A stretch of DNA of 64,000 nucleotides from Pseudomonas parasichuanensis (GCF_021601385.1 NZ_BQHO01000028.1:1-64000); one strand, 5' to 3'; shown: positions 56,145 through 64,000, counted from the first letter of the stretch. Numbers and translations: made by a program. The notes: generated from the letters alone by a model not told the origin.

Positions 56145-57077
56145 ATGACCTCCCTGCTTGCCCGCCTGATCCGCCCCAGCAAAGCCACCGCCTACCGGAT
56201 CTTCGACATCGAGCTTGCGGCCATCGTGGCCCTGAGCCCCTCGCTGTGCCGCTATGTCTTCAGCGGCCCTGACGTGGCCCAGATGAACACCCTGGCCCCC
56301 GACCAGCGTATCAAGCTGTTCTTCCCCACACCCGCAGGCGCTGCGCCCAGCCTGCCCAAGGACGGCCAGTGGCAGCAGGCACGCCGCCACCTGGCGCCGC
56401 AGGACACGCCGCCGATGCGCACCTACACCATTCGCGCCCTGCGCCGCGCAGCCTGCGAAGTGGAAGTGGACTTCGTCCTGCACGGGGTGAACGGCCCGGC
56501 ATCGGCCTGGGCGACCACCGCCCGCATCGGTGACCGGCTGCAGATGGTTGCCCCCAACCTGGCCTATGCCGGCGACCCGGGCGGCTATGAATGGAAACCC
56601 CCGCGCAACGCCCGGCACATTCTGCTGGTGGGCGACGAAACCGCCCTGCCGGCCATCGCCGGCATCCTCGAACAGCTGGCCGACACCGCCCCCGAGCTTG
56701 CGGTGCAAGCCTTCATCGAAGTGCCCCTGGAAGACGACTGCCTGCCCCTGCGCCACAGCCCGGCAACCCGCCTGCACTGGCTGCCCCGTGATCTGCTGCG
56801 CAGCGAGCACGGCCAGGCCATGCGCCATGCCGTACAGGAACTGGCCAGCCTGCCAGCGGTGCGCACAGCGGCGCCCGGCAGGCTGGAAGAGATCGACATC
56901 GACACGCAGATTCTCTGGGAGCAGGCCAGCGGCGAGAGCAACAGTTTCCATGCCTGGATCGCCGGTGAATCAGGGGCAGTGATGGACATCCGCCGGCACC
57001 TGATCAAGACGCGCGGCTTGCCGCGTGAAAGCCTGACGCTGATGGGCTACTGGCGCGCCGGGCGGGTACTGGACTGA
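56145..57077 (+). CDS. Siderophore-interacting protein (ferric-siderophore reductase)
   Basis: 310 residues of the SIP/ViuB flavoreductase family. N-terminal FAD-binding domain with the RTYTIR flavin motif (residues 92-97), preceded by FSGPDVAQM, and a C-terminal SIP NAD(P)H domain with GDETALPAIAGIL (163-175). No signal peptide, so cytosolic. Probably reduces Fe3+ from an imported siderophore. The ATG at 56145 has AGAGG eight bases upstream. Divergent from pvdP with overlapping PvdS-type boxes, so likely iron-starvation controlled. Confidence 0.88.
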   Translation: MTSLLARLIRPSKATAYRIFDIELAAIVALSPSLCRYVFSGPDVAQMNTLAPDQRIKLFFPTPAGAAPSLPKDGQWQQARRHLAPQDTPPMRTYTIRALRRAACEVEVDFVLHGVNGPASAWATTARIGDRLQMVAPNLAYAGDPGGYEWKPPRNARHILLVGDETALPAIAGILEQLADTAPELAVQAFIEVPLEDDCLPLRHSPATRLHWLPRDLLRSEHGQAMRHAVQELASLPAVRTAAPGRLEEIDIDTQILWEQASGESNSFHAWIAGESGAVMDIRRHLIKTRGLPRESLTLMGYWRAGRVLD

Positions 57078-57078
57078 A

Positions 57079-57113
57079 AACCACTGGGGCCGCATTGCGC
57101 GGCCCCAGTGGTT
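57079..57113. terminator. Hairpin between SIP gene and pvdH
   Basis: A perfect 15-base stem (57079-57093 with 57099-57113) and five-base loop start two bases past the SIP stop and end 14 bases before the pvdH stop. No T tract, but its strength and convergent location fit a bidirectional transcription barrier. Confidence 0.75.
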
Positions 57114-57126
57114 GTCACGGTTCACT

Positions 57127-58527
57127 TCAACGTGCAGCAACCGCCGCCCGCACCGCTTCGGCAAAACGCCCGGCCACTTCGTCGATCTGCTCGGCGCTGA
57201 TGATCAACGGCGGCAGGAAGCGCACCACCGCGCCATGCCGCCCGCCCAGTTCGAGGATCAACCCACGGCGCAGGCATTCACGTTGCACCTTCGGCGCCAG
57301 GGAACGACAGGCCGGCGGATGGCCCTGGGCGTCGAGTTTGCCGGCCGGATCCACCAGTTCCACCCCAAGCATCAAGCCACGGCCACGAATGTCGCCCAGC
57401 TGCGGGTAATCCTGCTGCAGGCGCTGCAGATGACCACGCAGGCGCTGGCCCATGGCTTCGGCGTGCTCGCACAGACGGTGCTCGACCAGGTAGTTGATGA
57501 CGGCCGAGCCTGCGGCCATGGCCATCTGGTTGCCGCGGAAGGTGCCGGCATGGGCGCCTGGCAACCACTGGTCGAGCCAGTCGCGGTACACCATCACCGC
57601 CAGCGGCAGGCTGCCACCGATGGCTTTGGACAGCGTGACCACATCCGGGACGATACCCGCGTGCTCGAAGGCGAACATCCGCCCGGTACGGGCAAAACCG
57701 CTCTGGATCTCGTCGACGATCAGCGCCACGCCGGCCTGCTCGGTGATCCGGCGCAAGCCTCGCAGCCACTCGATATCCGCCGGGATCACGCCGCCTTCGC
57801 CCTGCACCACCTCGACGATCACCGCCGCCGGCAGCGCTACGCCGGCCTCGGGGTCGTTCAGCAGGTTTTCCAGGTAATGCAGGTTGGCGCGCACGCCCGC
57901 CTCGCCGCCCAGGCCGAACGGGCAACGGTAGTCATAGGGGTACGGCAAGAACTGCACGCCACTGTTGAGCAACGCACCCAGCGGCTTTTTCGGCCCCAGG
58001 CTGCCCATCAGGCTCAGCGCGCCCTGGGTCATGCCGTGGTAGGCCCCCTGGAACGCCAGCACCGTGCTGCGCCCGGTAGCAGTGCGCACCAGCTTCAACG
58101 CGGCTTCCACCGCGTCGGTACCGGTCGGGCCGCAGAACTGGATCTTCGCCTCGCTGCGCAGGGCCTCGGGCAGCACCCCGAACAGGTCCTGGACGAAACG
58201 GTCCTTGACCGGGGTGGTCAGGTCCAGGGTGTGCAGCGGCAACTCATCGGCCAGCACACGCTGGATCGCCTCGGTCACAACCGGGTGGTTGTGGCCCAGC
58301 GCCAGGGTCCCGGCGCCGGCCAGGCAGTCGATGAACTGGCGGCCCTCGACGTCCTCGACGTAGAGGCCACGGGCGCGCTTGAGCGCCAGCGGGATGCGCC
58401 GCGGGTAGCTGCGCGCGTTGGACTCCTGCTGCTGCTGGCGCAGCAGCAGGGGTGAGTCGGTGAACTCATACAAGGCCTGCGGCGCGTTGGCCGGCAGAAC
58501 CTGGGCAAGGCTGGAAGCGGTCGACAT
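57127..58527 (-). CDS. pvdH: Diaminobutyrate-2-oxoglutarate aminotransferase PvdH
   Basis: 466 residues. Class III PLP aminotransferase making L-2,4-diaminobutyrate from aspartate-semialdehyde and glutamate, a precursor of pyoverdine. Signature VDEIQSGFARTGRMFAFEHAGIVPDVVTLSKAIGG with PLP Lys301, and FCGPTGTDAVEAALKL. The ATG at 58527 has GAGGG upstream; an ATG seven codons earlier is less likely. A PvdS-type box lies about 80 bases upstream. Confidence 0.92.
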   Translation of the reverse strand: MSTASSLAQVLPANAPQALYEFTDSPLLLRQQQQESNARSYPRRIPLALKRARGLYVEDVEGRQFIDCLAGAGTLALGHNHPVVTEAIQRVLADELPLHTLDLTTPVKDRFVQDLFGVLPEALRSEAKIQFCGPTGTDAVEAALKLVRTATGRSTVLAFQGAYHGMTQGALSLMGSLGPKKPLGALLNSGVQFLPYPYDYRCPFGLGGEAGVRANLHYLENLLNDPEAGVALPAAVIVEVVQGEGGVIPADIEWLRGLRRITEQAGVALIVDEIQSGFARTGRMFAFEHAGIVPDVVTLSKAIGGSLPLAVMVYRDWLDQWLPGAHAGTFRGNQMAMAAGSAVINYLVEHRLCEHAEAMGQRLRGHLQRLQQDYPQLGDIRGRGLMLGVELVDPAGKLDAQGHPPACRSLAPKVQRECLRRGLILELGGRHGAVVRFLPPLIISAEQIDEVAGRFAEAVRAAVAAR

Positions 58528-58608
58528 CGGAAAAACCCTCGCAAGCAAGCGAATGTGCCCGCCACGCCCCTGTAACCGGATGTGTGTCGGGTTGTTATCG
58601 CTAGAAAA

Positions 58609-58632
58609 ACGCTTGGGCGAGGTGTGGATTTA
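58609..58632 (-). promoter_or_regulatory. PvdS-type box of pvdH
   Basis: The minus strand reads TAAAT (58632-58628), 16 bases, CGT (58611-58609): an exact TAAAT-N16-CGT match about 80 bases before the pvdH ATG. Confidence 0.78.
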
Positions 58633-58679
58633 GCGGTTGCCGTGGGATTTGTTGTAGCAGTACCGGCCAGCATTACCTC

Positions 58680-58793
58680 TGTAGGAGCGGCCTTGTGCCG
58701 CGGATGGGGTGCGCAGCGCCCCCGGCATTCTAAGCGCCTGTCACATCCAGGGGCCGCTGCGCGACCCTTTCGCGGCACAAGGCCGCTCCTACA
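58680..58793. repeat. Paired REP element
   Basis: Third REP pair with the same outer arms, located between the pvdH promoter and the 3' end of dsbS. Confidence 0.88.
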
Positions 58794-58812
58794 ACGATGA
58801 AGCCAACGCCGA

Positions 58813-60135
58813 TCACTTGGCCGAGCGCGCCGGCACATTCAACCACACCCGCAACCCATCGGCCTGGCTGTCGAAACGCAGGCTGCCCGCGCAACGCTGG
58901 GCGATGGCCTGGACGATTGCCAGGCCCAGGCCGCAACCGCCGCTCTGGCTGTTGCGCCAGAAGCGTTCGGTGAGGTGTTCGAGGTCTTCCTGGGCAATGC
59001 CCGGGCCATGGTCGCGCACCATGAAACCCACCTGCCCGTCCTGCGCCTGCACTTCCAGCTCCACCGCTGCATCGCCGCCGTGGCGCAGGGCGTTGTCCAG
59101 CAGGTTGCGCAGTGCCGCCACCGCCAAGGGCGCGGGCATGCCGAGGTAGACCTTGGCCGCCTCATCCGGCAAGCGCAGCAGAATGCGCCGGTTATCACCA
59201 CCGCCTGCGTCCTGGACCGCCTGCAAGGCCACCTGTTCGGCGCTGCACTGCACCCCATCGTCGAACGACAGGCTGCCCTCGACCCGCGCCAGCATCAACA
59301 ACTGCTCAAGCGTGCGGTGCATGCGGTCGGTGCCCTGCTCGGCATGCTCCAGCGCCTGCTCGCGTACCGCGCCGTCGGTCATGCGGGCCACCTGCAGGTG
59401 GGTCTTGATTGCGGTCAGTGGGCTGCGCAATTCGTGGGCGGCATCGTCGGTCAGGCGCCGCTCGCGCTCGAGGGTCTGGGCGATGCGCAGGAACAATTGG
59501 TTCTGGGTGTCGAGCAGCGGCTGCAACTCGCTGGGCAGGCCCGCCACCTGCAAGGGCTCGACACTGTCGGCGCGCCGCCTGCGCAACGCGTCGCGCATGC
59601 GGTTGAGCGGTTCCAGGCCCTTGCCCAGGCCGATCCACAGCAGCCCCAGGCTGCCCAGCAAGGCCATCAACACCGGCGCCGAGGCGGCCAGCAGGATCGA
59701 CTGGTTCAGTGCCTCGCGCTCCTGGTGGCGGTCAGCCGTGGTGATCCGCACATCGCCGTGGTTGTAGGTGAAGGTGCGCCAGGAAGCGCCTTCGATGGTC
59801 TGGTCGCGAAAGCCACTGCGCTGGTCGTCCATCGCCCCGTCGTGCTTGTGGTTGCTGGCCAGCACCTCACCGCGCAGCGAGCTGACCTGGCAGGCCATGC
59901 CATCCGGCACGCTCAGCTGGTCGGCGGCAAAATGCGCCTCCTCGCCCTTGGCCGCCAGTGGCTGCGGCAACTGGTCGACGAGCCCGGCCACCATACGTGC
60001 CGAGGCCACCAGGCGCTGGTCCAGCGAGAACATCATCTGCTGGCGCAGGTCGCGCAGCATCCACGCCGCCGCCAAGGCCCAGATGACGATGAACACACTG
60101 CCGAGGATCAACGACAGCCGCACCCGCAGGCTCAT
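58813..60135 (-). CDS. dsbS: Sensor histidine kinase DsbS
   Basis: 440 residues: transmembrane helix 1 (about 7-27), a periplasmic sensor region (about 35-140) with a single Cys at position 82, helix 2 (about 148-170), HAMP, HisKA with His234 (DDAAHELRSPLTAIKTHLQV), and HATPase with the N box NLLDNALRHGG and GCGLGLAIVQAI. In P. aeruginosa DsbS a Cys82 binds copper (from memory), and the residue is conserved here. The ATG at 60135 overlaps the dsbR stop by four bases. Confidence 0.88.
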   Translation of the reverse strand: MSLRVRLSLILGSVFIVIWALAAAWMLRDLRQQMMFSLDQRLVASARMVAGLVDQLPQPLAAKGEEAHFAADQLSVPDGMACQVSSLRGEVLASNHKHDGAMDDQRSGFRDQTIEGASWRTFTYNHGDVRITTADRHQEREALNQSILLAASAPVLMALLGSLGLLWIGLGKGLEPLNRMRDALRRRRADSVEPLQVAGLPSELQPLLDTQNQLFLRIAQTLERERRLTDDAAHELRSPLTAIKTHLQVARMTDGAVREQALEHAEQGTDRMHRTLEQLLMLARVEGSLSFDDGVQCSAEQVALQAVQDAGGGDNRRILLRLPDEAAKVYLGMPAPLAVAALRNLLDNALRHGGDAAVELEVQAQDGQVGFMVRDHGPGIAQEDLEHLTERFWRNSQSGGCGLGLAIVQAIAQRCAGSLRFDSQADGLRVWLNVPARSAK

Positions 60136-60815
60136 GATGCAGCCCCCTCCGGCGCCTGCGCCGGCCCCAGCCGATAGCCCAGCCCGCGCACCGTCTCGAC
60201 GATGCCATTGCCCAACTTGCGCCGCAGGTGGTGGATATGCACGTTCAAGGCGTTGCTCTCGACCTCGTCGCTGAAACCGTAGACGCAGTCCTTGAGCTGT
60301 TCGCTGGACAGCACCCGCCCGGGGTTCTGCAACAACGCCTGCAACAGCGCCTGCTCGCGTCGCGACAGGTCGACCGGCTGCCCGGCCAGGGTCGCCATGC
60401 AGCTGCTCGGGTCATAACACAGCGGGCCATGCTCGATCACGTTCACCGCCCGCCCCGCCACCCGACGCACCAGGGTGTGCAGGCGGGCTGCCAATTCGCG
60501 CAGGTCGAAGGGTTTGAGCAGGTAGTCGTCGGCGCCAGCCTGCAGCCCGTCGACCCGGTCGCTGACCGCGTCCCGCGCGGTCAGCACCAGCACCGGCAGT
60601 GCCTCGCCCTGTTGGCGCAGGCGGCGCAGCAGCTTCAGGCCGTCCTCGTCGGGCAGGCCCAGGTCGAGGATCATCACATCGAACTGTGCAGCCTGGAGCA
60701 TCTGCCGCGCCTGCGACGCATTGCCCACCCGGTCGACGGTGAAACCCTGGGCCGCGAGCCCGGCGCAGATACCGCTGGCGATCAGGTCGTCGTCCTCGCA
60801 GAGCAGAACGTGCAT
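60132..60815 (-). CDS. dsbR: Response regulator DsbR (OmpR family)
   Basis: 227 residues. Receiver with acidic pair ED (7-8), phospho-acceptor Asp51 (MILDLGLPDEDG) and Lys in LLKPFDLREL, then an OmpR/PhoB winged helix (LSRREQALLQALLQNPGRVLS, VHIHHLRRKLG). The ATG at 60815 has AGGAG eight bases upstream. Divergent from dsbD, whose upstream region has the TTA-N8-TTAA motif reported for DsbR in P. aeruginosa (from memory). Confidence 0.9.
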   Translation of the reverse strand: MHVLLCEDDDLIASGICAGLAAQGFTVDRVGNASQARQMLQAAQFDVMILDLGLPDEDGLKLLRRLRQQGEALPVLVLTARDAVSDRVDGLQAGADDYLLKPFDLRELAARLHTLVRRVAGRAVNVIEHGPLCYDPSSCMATLAGQPVDLSRREQALLQALLQNPGRVLSSEQLKDCVYGFSDEVESNALNVHIHHLRRKLGNGIVETVRGLGYRLGPAQAPEGAAS

Positions 60816-60916
60816 GGTGGGGGCTCCTGGGATGGGGAAGCAGGTATTGCACAAGGCGGTGATTAAGGGGGGATTATGACGCTTGCCCGGGATTTCGTCG
60901 TGGCCACAATCGCGGT

Positions 60917-60931
60917 TTAACCTTCAGTTAA
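60917..60931. promoter_or_regulatory. Probable DsbR binding site
   Basis: TTA (60917-60919), eight bases, TTAA (60928-60931), in the divergent dsbR/dsbD region, 50 bases before the dsbD ATG. It matches the DsbR box as I recall it and sits within a TTTAAC...GTTAA-type repeat. Confidence 0.6.
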
Positions 60932-60980
60932 TACCCCCCGGCCAGCATGGCCGCATTCCAAGCTCTGCCAAGGCGTCGAC

Positions 60981-62693
60981 ATGCGTGTGCTCCTGCTCTT
61001 CCTGACATTCCTGCTCGCCGGCCCGCTCCAGGCCAACCCGTTTGCCGCCAAACCGGATTTCCTGCCGGTGAACCAGGCCTTCGTGCTGACCCACGACCGC
61101 CTCGCCGACGGCCAGGTGCGCCTGCATTTCCAGATCCAGGACGGCTACTACCTCTACCAGAAGCGCCTGAAGTTCGACGGCCTGCCGCCCGAGCAGCACC
61201 CGCAATTGCCCCAGGCTGAAAACCACCACGACGAGTTCTTCGGCGACAGCGCGGTGTACCGCACCGAGCTGGAGCTGCTGTTGCCGGCCAACGCCAGCGG
61301 CGAGTTGCGCCTGGGCTGGCAAGGCTGCGCCGACGCCGGGCTGTGCTACCCGCCGCAAACCACACCGATCGCCCTGGGCGGCACGCAGGCGCCGGCGGCC
61401 GACCAGGCCAGCGACCAGGCCCTGGCCGGCACGCTGCAACAGAGCACCCTGGCCTGGAGCCTGCTGGCGTTCTTCGGCCTGGGTCTGCTGCTGGCCTTCA
61501 CCCCTTGCTCGCTGCCGATGCTGCCGATCCTCGCCGGCCTGGTCATGGGCAATGGCGCCAGCGCCCGCCGTGGCTGGGTACTGGCCGGCGTGTATGTACT
61601 GAGCATGGCGCTGGTGTATGCCGCGCTGGGAGTGGTCGCCGCGCTGCTGGGTGCCAGCCTGCAGGCCTGGTTGCAGCAGCCTTGGCTGCTGGGCAGCCTG
61701 GCGGCGCTGTTCGTGCTGCTGGCCCTGCCGATGTTCGGGGCCTTCGAGCTGCAGTTGCCGGCGGCCCTGCGTGATCGCCTGGACCGCGCCGGGCAAGGCA
61801 CCCGCGGCGGCAATCTGTATGGCGCGGCACTGCTCGGCGCCTTGTCGGGGTTGCTGATGGGCCCGTGCATGACCGCGCCATTGGCGGGCGCGCTGCTGTA
61901 CATCGCCCAGAGCGGCGATGTGCTGCACGGTGCGCTGGTGCTGTTCAGCCTGGGGCTGGGCATGGGCGTGCCGCTGCTGTTGCTGGTGACCCTGGGTAAT
62001 CGCTACCTGCCACGCCCGGGCGCCTGGATGAACCTGGTCAAGGGCCTGTTCGGCTTCGTGTTCCTGGCCATGGCCCTTTACACCGTACGCACCCTGCTGG
62101 CCGAGCCCTTGCTGCTGGCCCTGGCCGGCGCGTGGCTGATCGCCCTGGGCTGGGCCGCCTGGCCGGCCCTGCACCGTTTGCCAGCCCTGCGCGCGGTGCC
62201 GCTGCTGGGCGCCCTGTGGGGTGGCCTGCTGTTGGTCGGTGCGGCAGCGGGTGGCAGCAACCTGTGGCAGCCGCTGCAGCCCTTCGCGGGCACGGCCAAT
62301 AGCGCCGCCCAGGCCAGCGCCCATGACGCCTTCGTCACGGTCAAAAACCCCGCCGACCTGCAGCGCGAACTCGATGCCGCCAAGGCCCGTGGCCAGTGGG
62401 TGCTGGTGGACTACTATGCCGACTGGTGCGTGTCGTGCAAGGTCATGGAGAAACAGGTGTTCGGCCGTGCCGATGTACTGGCCAGCCTCGACGGCGTGCA
62501 CCTGCTGCGCCTGGATGTCACCGCCGACACGCCGGCCAGCCGCGAACTGCTGCAGCGCTACCAGGTGCCAGGCCCGCCCAGCCTGATCTGGGTCGGCCCG
62601 GAAGGCGATGAACGCCGCGCCCGGCGAATCACCGGCGAAATCGACGCCGCAGGCTTCCTGCAACACTGGGCCCAGACCAGGAGCCAAGGCTGA
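60981..62693 (+). CDS. dsbD: Thiol:disulfide interchange protein DsbD
   Basis: 570 residues. Signal peptide (1-18), periplasmic alpha domain with Cys116 and Cys122 (GCADAGLC), a membrane domain of about eight helices with Cys176 (FTPCSLPM) and Cys296 (GPCMTAP), and a C-terminal periplasmic thioredoxin domain with Cys483-Cys486 (DWCVSCK). Carries electrons from cytosolic thioredoxin to periplasmic partners. All six redox cysteines are present. Its TGA shares a base with the next ATG. Confidence 0.95.
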   Translation: MRVLLLFLTFLLAGPLQANPFAAKPDFLPVNQAFVLTHDRLADGQVRLHFQIQDGYYLYQKRLKFDGLPPEQHPQLPQAENHHDEFFGDSAVYRTELELLLPANASGELRLGWQGCADAGLCYPPQTTPIALGGTQAPAADQASDQALAGTLQQSTLAWSLLAFFGLGLLLAFTPCSLPMLPILAGLVMGNGASARRGWVLAGVYVLSMALVYAALGVVAALLGASLQAWLQQPWLLGSLAALFVLLALPMFGAFELQLPAALRDRLDRAGQGTRGGNLYGAALLGALSGLLMGPCMTAPLAGALLYIAQSGDVLHGALVLFSLGLGMGVPLLLLVTLGNRYLPRPGAWMNLVKGLFGFVFLAMALYTVRTLLAEPLLLALAGAWLIALGWAAWPALHRLPALRAVPLLGALWGGLLLVGAAAGGSNLWQPLQPFAGTANSAAQASAHDAFVTVKNPADLQRELDAAKARGQWVLVDYYADWCVSCKVMEKQVFGRADVLASLDGVHLLRLDVTADTPASRELLQRYQVPGPPSLIWVGPEGDERRARRITGEIDAAGFLQHWAQTRSQG

Positions 62694-63523
62694 TGCTGAC
62701 CGTCACCCTCGGGCCATTGACCATGGCCCTGAACCACTTGCTGTTGCTCGCTGCGCTGGGCATTGCCTGCCTGGTCGGCTGGCGCGTGGCCAAGCGCGGT
62801 GGCGAGAACCCCGAGTCGGCGTTGTTCAATGTGTTTTTGCTGGGCTTGCTATGCGCCCGCCTGGGCTTCGTCCTGGCCTACTGGCCGATGTACCGCGACG
62901 AACCGCTGCAAGTCATCGATATCCGTGACGGTGGCTTCCTGCTCTGGGGCGGCCTGTTCGGCATCGTGCTGGGTGCACTCTGGCAAGGCTGGCGCCGCCC
63001 CGGCCTGCGCCGCCCACTGGGTTGGGCGCTGGCCAGCGGCGCCCTGTTCTGGGTGCTGGGCGGCCTGGGCAGCCACCTGTACAGCAAAGGCACCGAATTG
63101 CCGCAGTTGACCCTGCGCGACAACCGCGGCCAGGCAGTGGCGCTGCACGATTACCGTGGGCGCCCGCTGGTGATCAATATCTGGGCTACCTGGTGCCCGC
63201 CGTGCCGCCGCGAAATGCCGGTGCTGCAGCAGGCTCAGCACGACTACCCCCACGTGACCTTCCTGTTCGTCAACCAGGGCGAAACGCCCGAAAACGTCAG
63301 CACCTTCATGGCCACCACCGGCCTGATGCTGTCCCACGTGCTGTTCGACGGCACCGGCGAGCTGGCACGCAAGGTCGGCTCCATGGCCCTGCCCACCACC
63401 CTGTTCTACAACGCCGAAGGGCGGCTGGTCGGCAGCCACCTGGGCGAGCTGTCGCGGGCCAGCCTGCGCCACGCCCTGGAACCCTTCGACCGCGCCGACG
63501 CGCCCGCCCCACAAGGAAACTGA
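62693..63523 (+). CDS. dsbE: TlpA/DsbE-type thioredoxin fused to an Lgt-like membrane domain
   Basis: 276 residues. The N-terminal 130 residues hold about four membrane segments (8-28, 47-64, 82-97, 112-126) resembling part of prolipoprotein diacylglyceryl transferase, with ARLGFVLAYW and DGGFLLWGG. The C-terminus is a TlpA-like thioredoxin domain with Cys168-Cys171 in WATWCPPC and a cis-Pro in ALPTTLF. Predicted periplasmic-facing reductase receiving electrons from DsbD. Translationally coupled to dsbD. The symbol follows the P. aeruginosa dsbDEG usage. Confidence 0.82.
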   Translation: MLTVTLGPLTMALNHLLLLAALGIACLVGWRVAKRGGENPESALFNVFLLGLLCARLGFVLAYWPMYRDEPLQVIDIRDGGFLLWGGLFGIVLGALWQGWRRPGLRRPLGWALASGALFWVLGGLGSHLYSKGTELPQLTLRDNRGQAVALHDYRGRPLVINIWATWCPPCRREMPVLQQAQHDYPHVTFLFVNQGETPENVSTFMATTGLMLSHVLFDGTGELARKVGSMALPTTLFYNAEGRLVGSHLGELSRASLRHALEPFDRADAPAPQGN

Positions 63524-63524
63524 C

Positions 63525-64000
63525 ATGCGCTTGAATGCCCTGCTGCCCCTCACCCTCGCCCTGCTGGCCGCCCCCGCGCTGCAGGCAGAAGAACTGCCCA
63601 AGGCGATCCAGCAACTGCAAGCCAAGGGCGCGGTGATCAAAGGCAGCTTCGATGCCCCCAATGGCCTGCGCGGCTACGCCGCCGAGTACCAGAACAACGG
63701 CATCGCCCTGTACCTCACGCCCGACGGCAAGCACGTGCTGGTCGGCAGCCTGTTCGACGAGCAAGGCAAGGACCTCAGCGCCGAGCCGCTGGAGAAACTG
63801 GTGTACGCCCCAATGAGCAAGGCGATCTGGGCAAAGATGGAAAAGACCGCCTGGATTGCCGACGGCAAGGCCGACGCACCGCGTATCGTCTACCTGTTCA
63901 GCGACCCCAACTGCCCGTACTGCAACATGTTCTGGCAGCAGGCCCGGCCGTGGGTCGAGTCGGGCAAGGTGCAACTGCGCCATATCATGGTCGGCATCAT
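63525..64000 (+). CDS. dsbG: Thiol:disulfide interchange protein DsbG (partial)
   Basis: The first 158 residues are in the window; the gene runs past the end. Signal peptide (1-21), an N-terminal dimerisation domain (AIQQLQAKGAVIKGSFDAPNGLRGY) and the start of the thioredoxin domain with Cys130-Pro-Tyr-Cys133 (SDPNCPYCNMF). A periplasmic disulfide isomerase or sulfenic-acid reductase kept reduced by DsbD. AAGGAAAC precedes the ATG at 63525. Confidence 0.93.
   Translation, partial: MRLNALLPLTLALLAAPALQAEELPKAIQQLQAKGAVIKGSFDAPNGLRGYAAEYQNNGIALYLTPDGKHVLVGSLFDEQGKDLSAEPLEKLVYAPMSKAIWAKMEKTAWIADGKADAPRIVYLFSDPNCPYCNMFWQQARPWVESGKVQLRHIMVGI

Overview
The window comes from a Pseudomonas chromosome, most likely the P. 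putida group. The DNA is GC-rich, and the order gltA / sdhCDAB-sucAB-lpd-sucCD / brnQ, gpsA ... hybrid kinase-fabA-fabB-MCP, and etfQO / etfBA is typical of the genus. Paired REP elements of the kind common in P. putida occur three times. I saw no rRNA, tRNA, CRISPR array, prophage or insertion sequence. The window is core genome with one accessory-like stretch, about 46.4-58.8 kb.

Region 1 (0.1-6.2 kb, minus strand): an AI-2E-type permease, a DUF4892 protein preceded by a strongly initiated 18-codon leader ORF, two overlapping alpha/beta hydrolases, a small unknown protein, sixA, a DUF4389 membrane protein and gpsA. Region 2 (6.3-13.2 kb, plus): a translationally coupled set of TonB-dependent receptor, orphan periplasmic binding protein and hybrid histidine kinase, followed by fabA-fabB. 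Region 3 (13.3-22.2 kb): MCP, amidohydrolase, pirin, dienelactone-hydrolase-like protein, htpG with a clear sigma-32 promoter, two PaaI-type thioesterases, a helical lipoprotein and a DUF599 protein.

Region 4 (22.4-37.2 kb) is the TCA block: brnQ, then sucDC, lpd, sucB, sucA and sdhBADC transcribed on the minus strand from a good sigma-70 promoter, with gltA divergent. Region 5 (37.2-42.5 kb): a START-domain protein and a YkgJ cysteine-cluster protein behind a PsrA-type palindrome, a proline/lysine-rich secreted protein, a MocR-type regulator, an OmpA/DUF4398 lipoprotein pair and a solute-binding protein. Region 6 (42.5-46.5 kb): etfBA divergent from etfQO, with a PsrA-type box between them.

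Region 7 (46.5-58.8 kb): a solitary MqsA antitoxin whose toxin gene survives only as its last codons, an MHS-type MFS transporter, a degenerate receiver protein, and a partial pyoverdine locus (ECF sigma factor, pvdR-pvdT-opmQ, pvdP, a siderophore-interacting flavoreductase, pvdH). The four pvd-type transcription units carry TAAAT-N16/17-CGT boxes of the PvdS type, and the ECF gene carries a Fur-like box. The NRPS genes and receptor found between pvdP and pvdH in P. putida KT2440 (from memory) are absent here. Region 8 (58.8-64.0 kb): the DsbRS two-component system and the divergent dsbD-tlpA/dsbE-dsbG operon, with dsbG cut by the window end.

Functionally the window links central carbon flow (TCA, ETF), unsaturated fatty-acid synthesis, iron acquisition and periplasmic thiol chemistry. 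The observations most worth following are the decayed mqsR, the split PvdS regulon with an inserted SIP flavoreductase, the receptor/binding-protein/kinase operon, and the PsrA-type box in front of a lipid-binding START gene.
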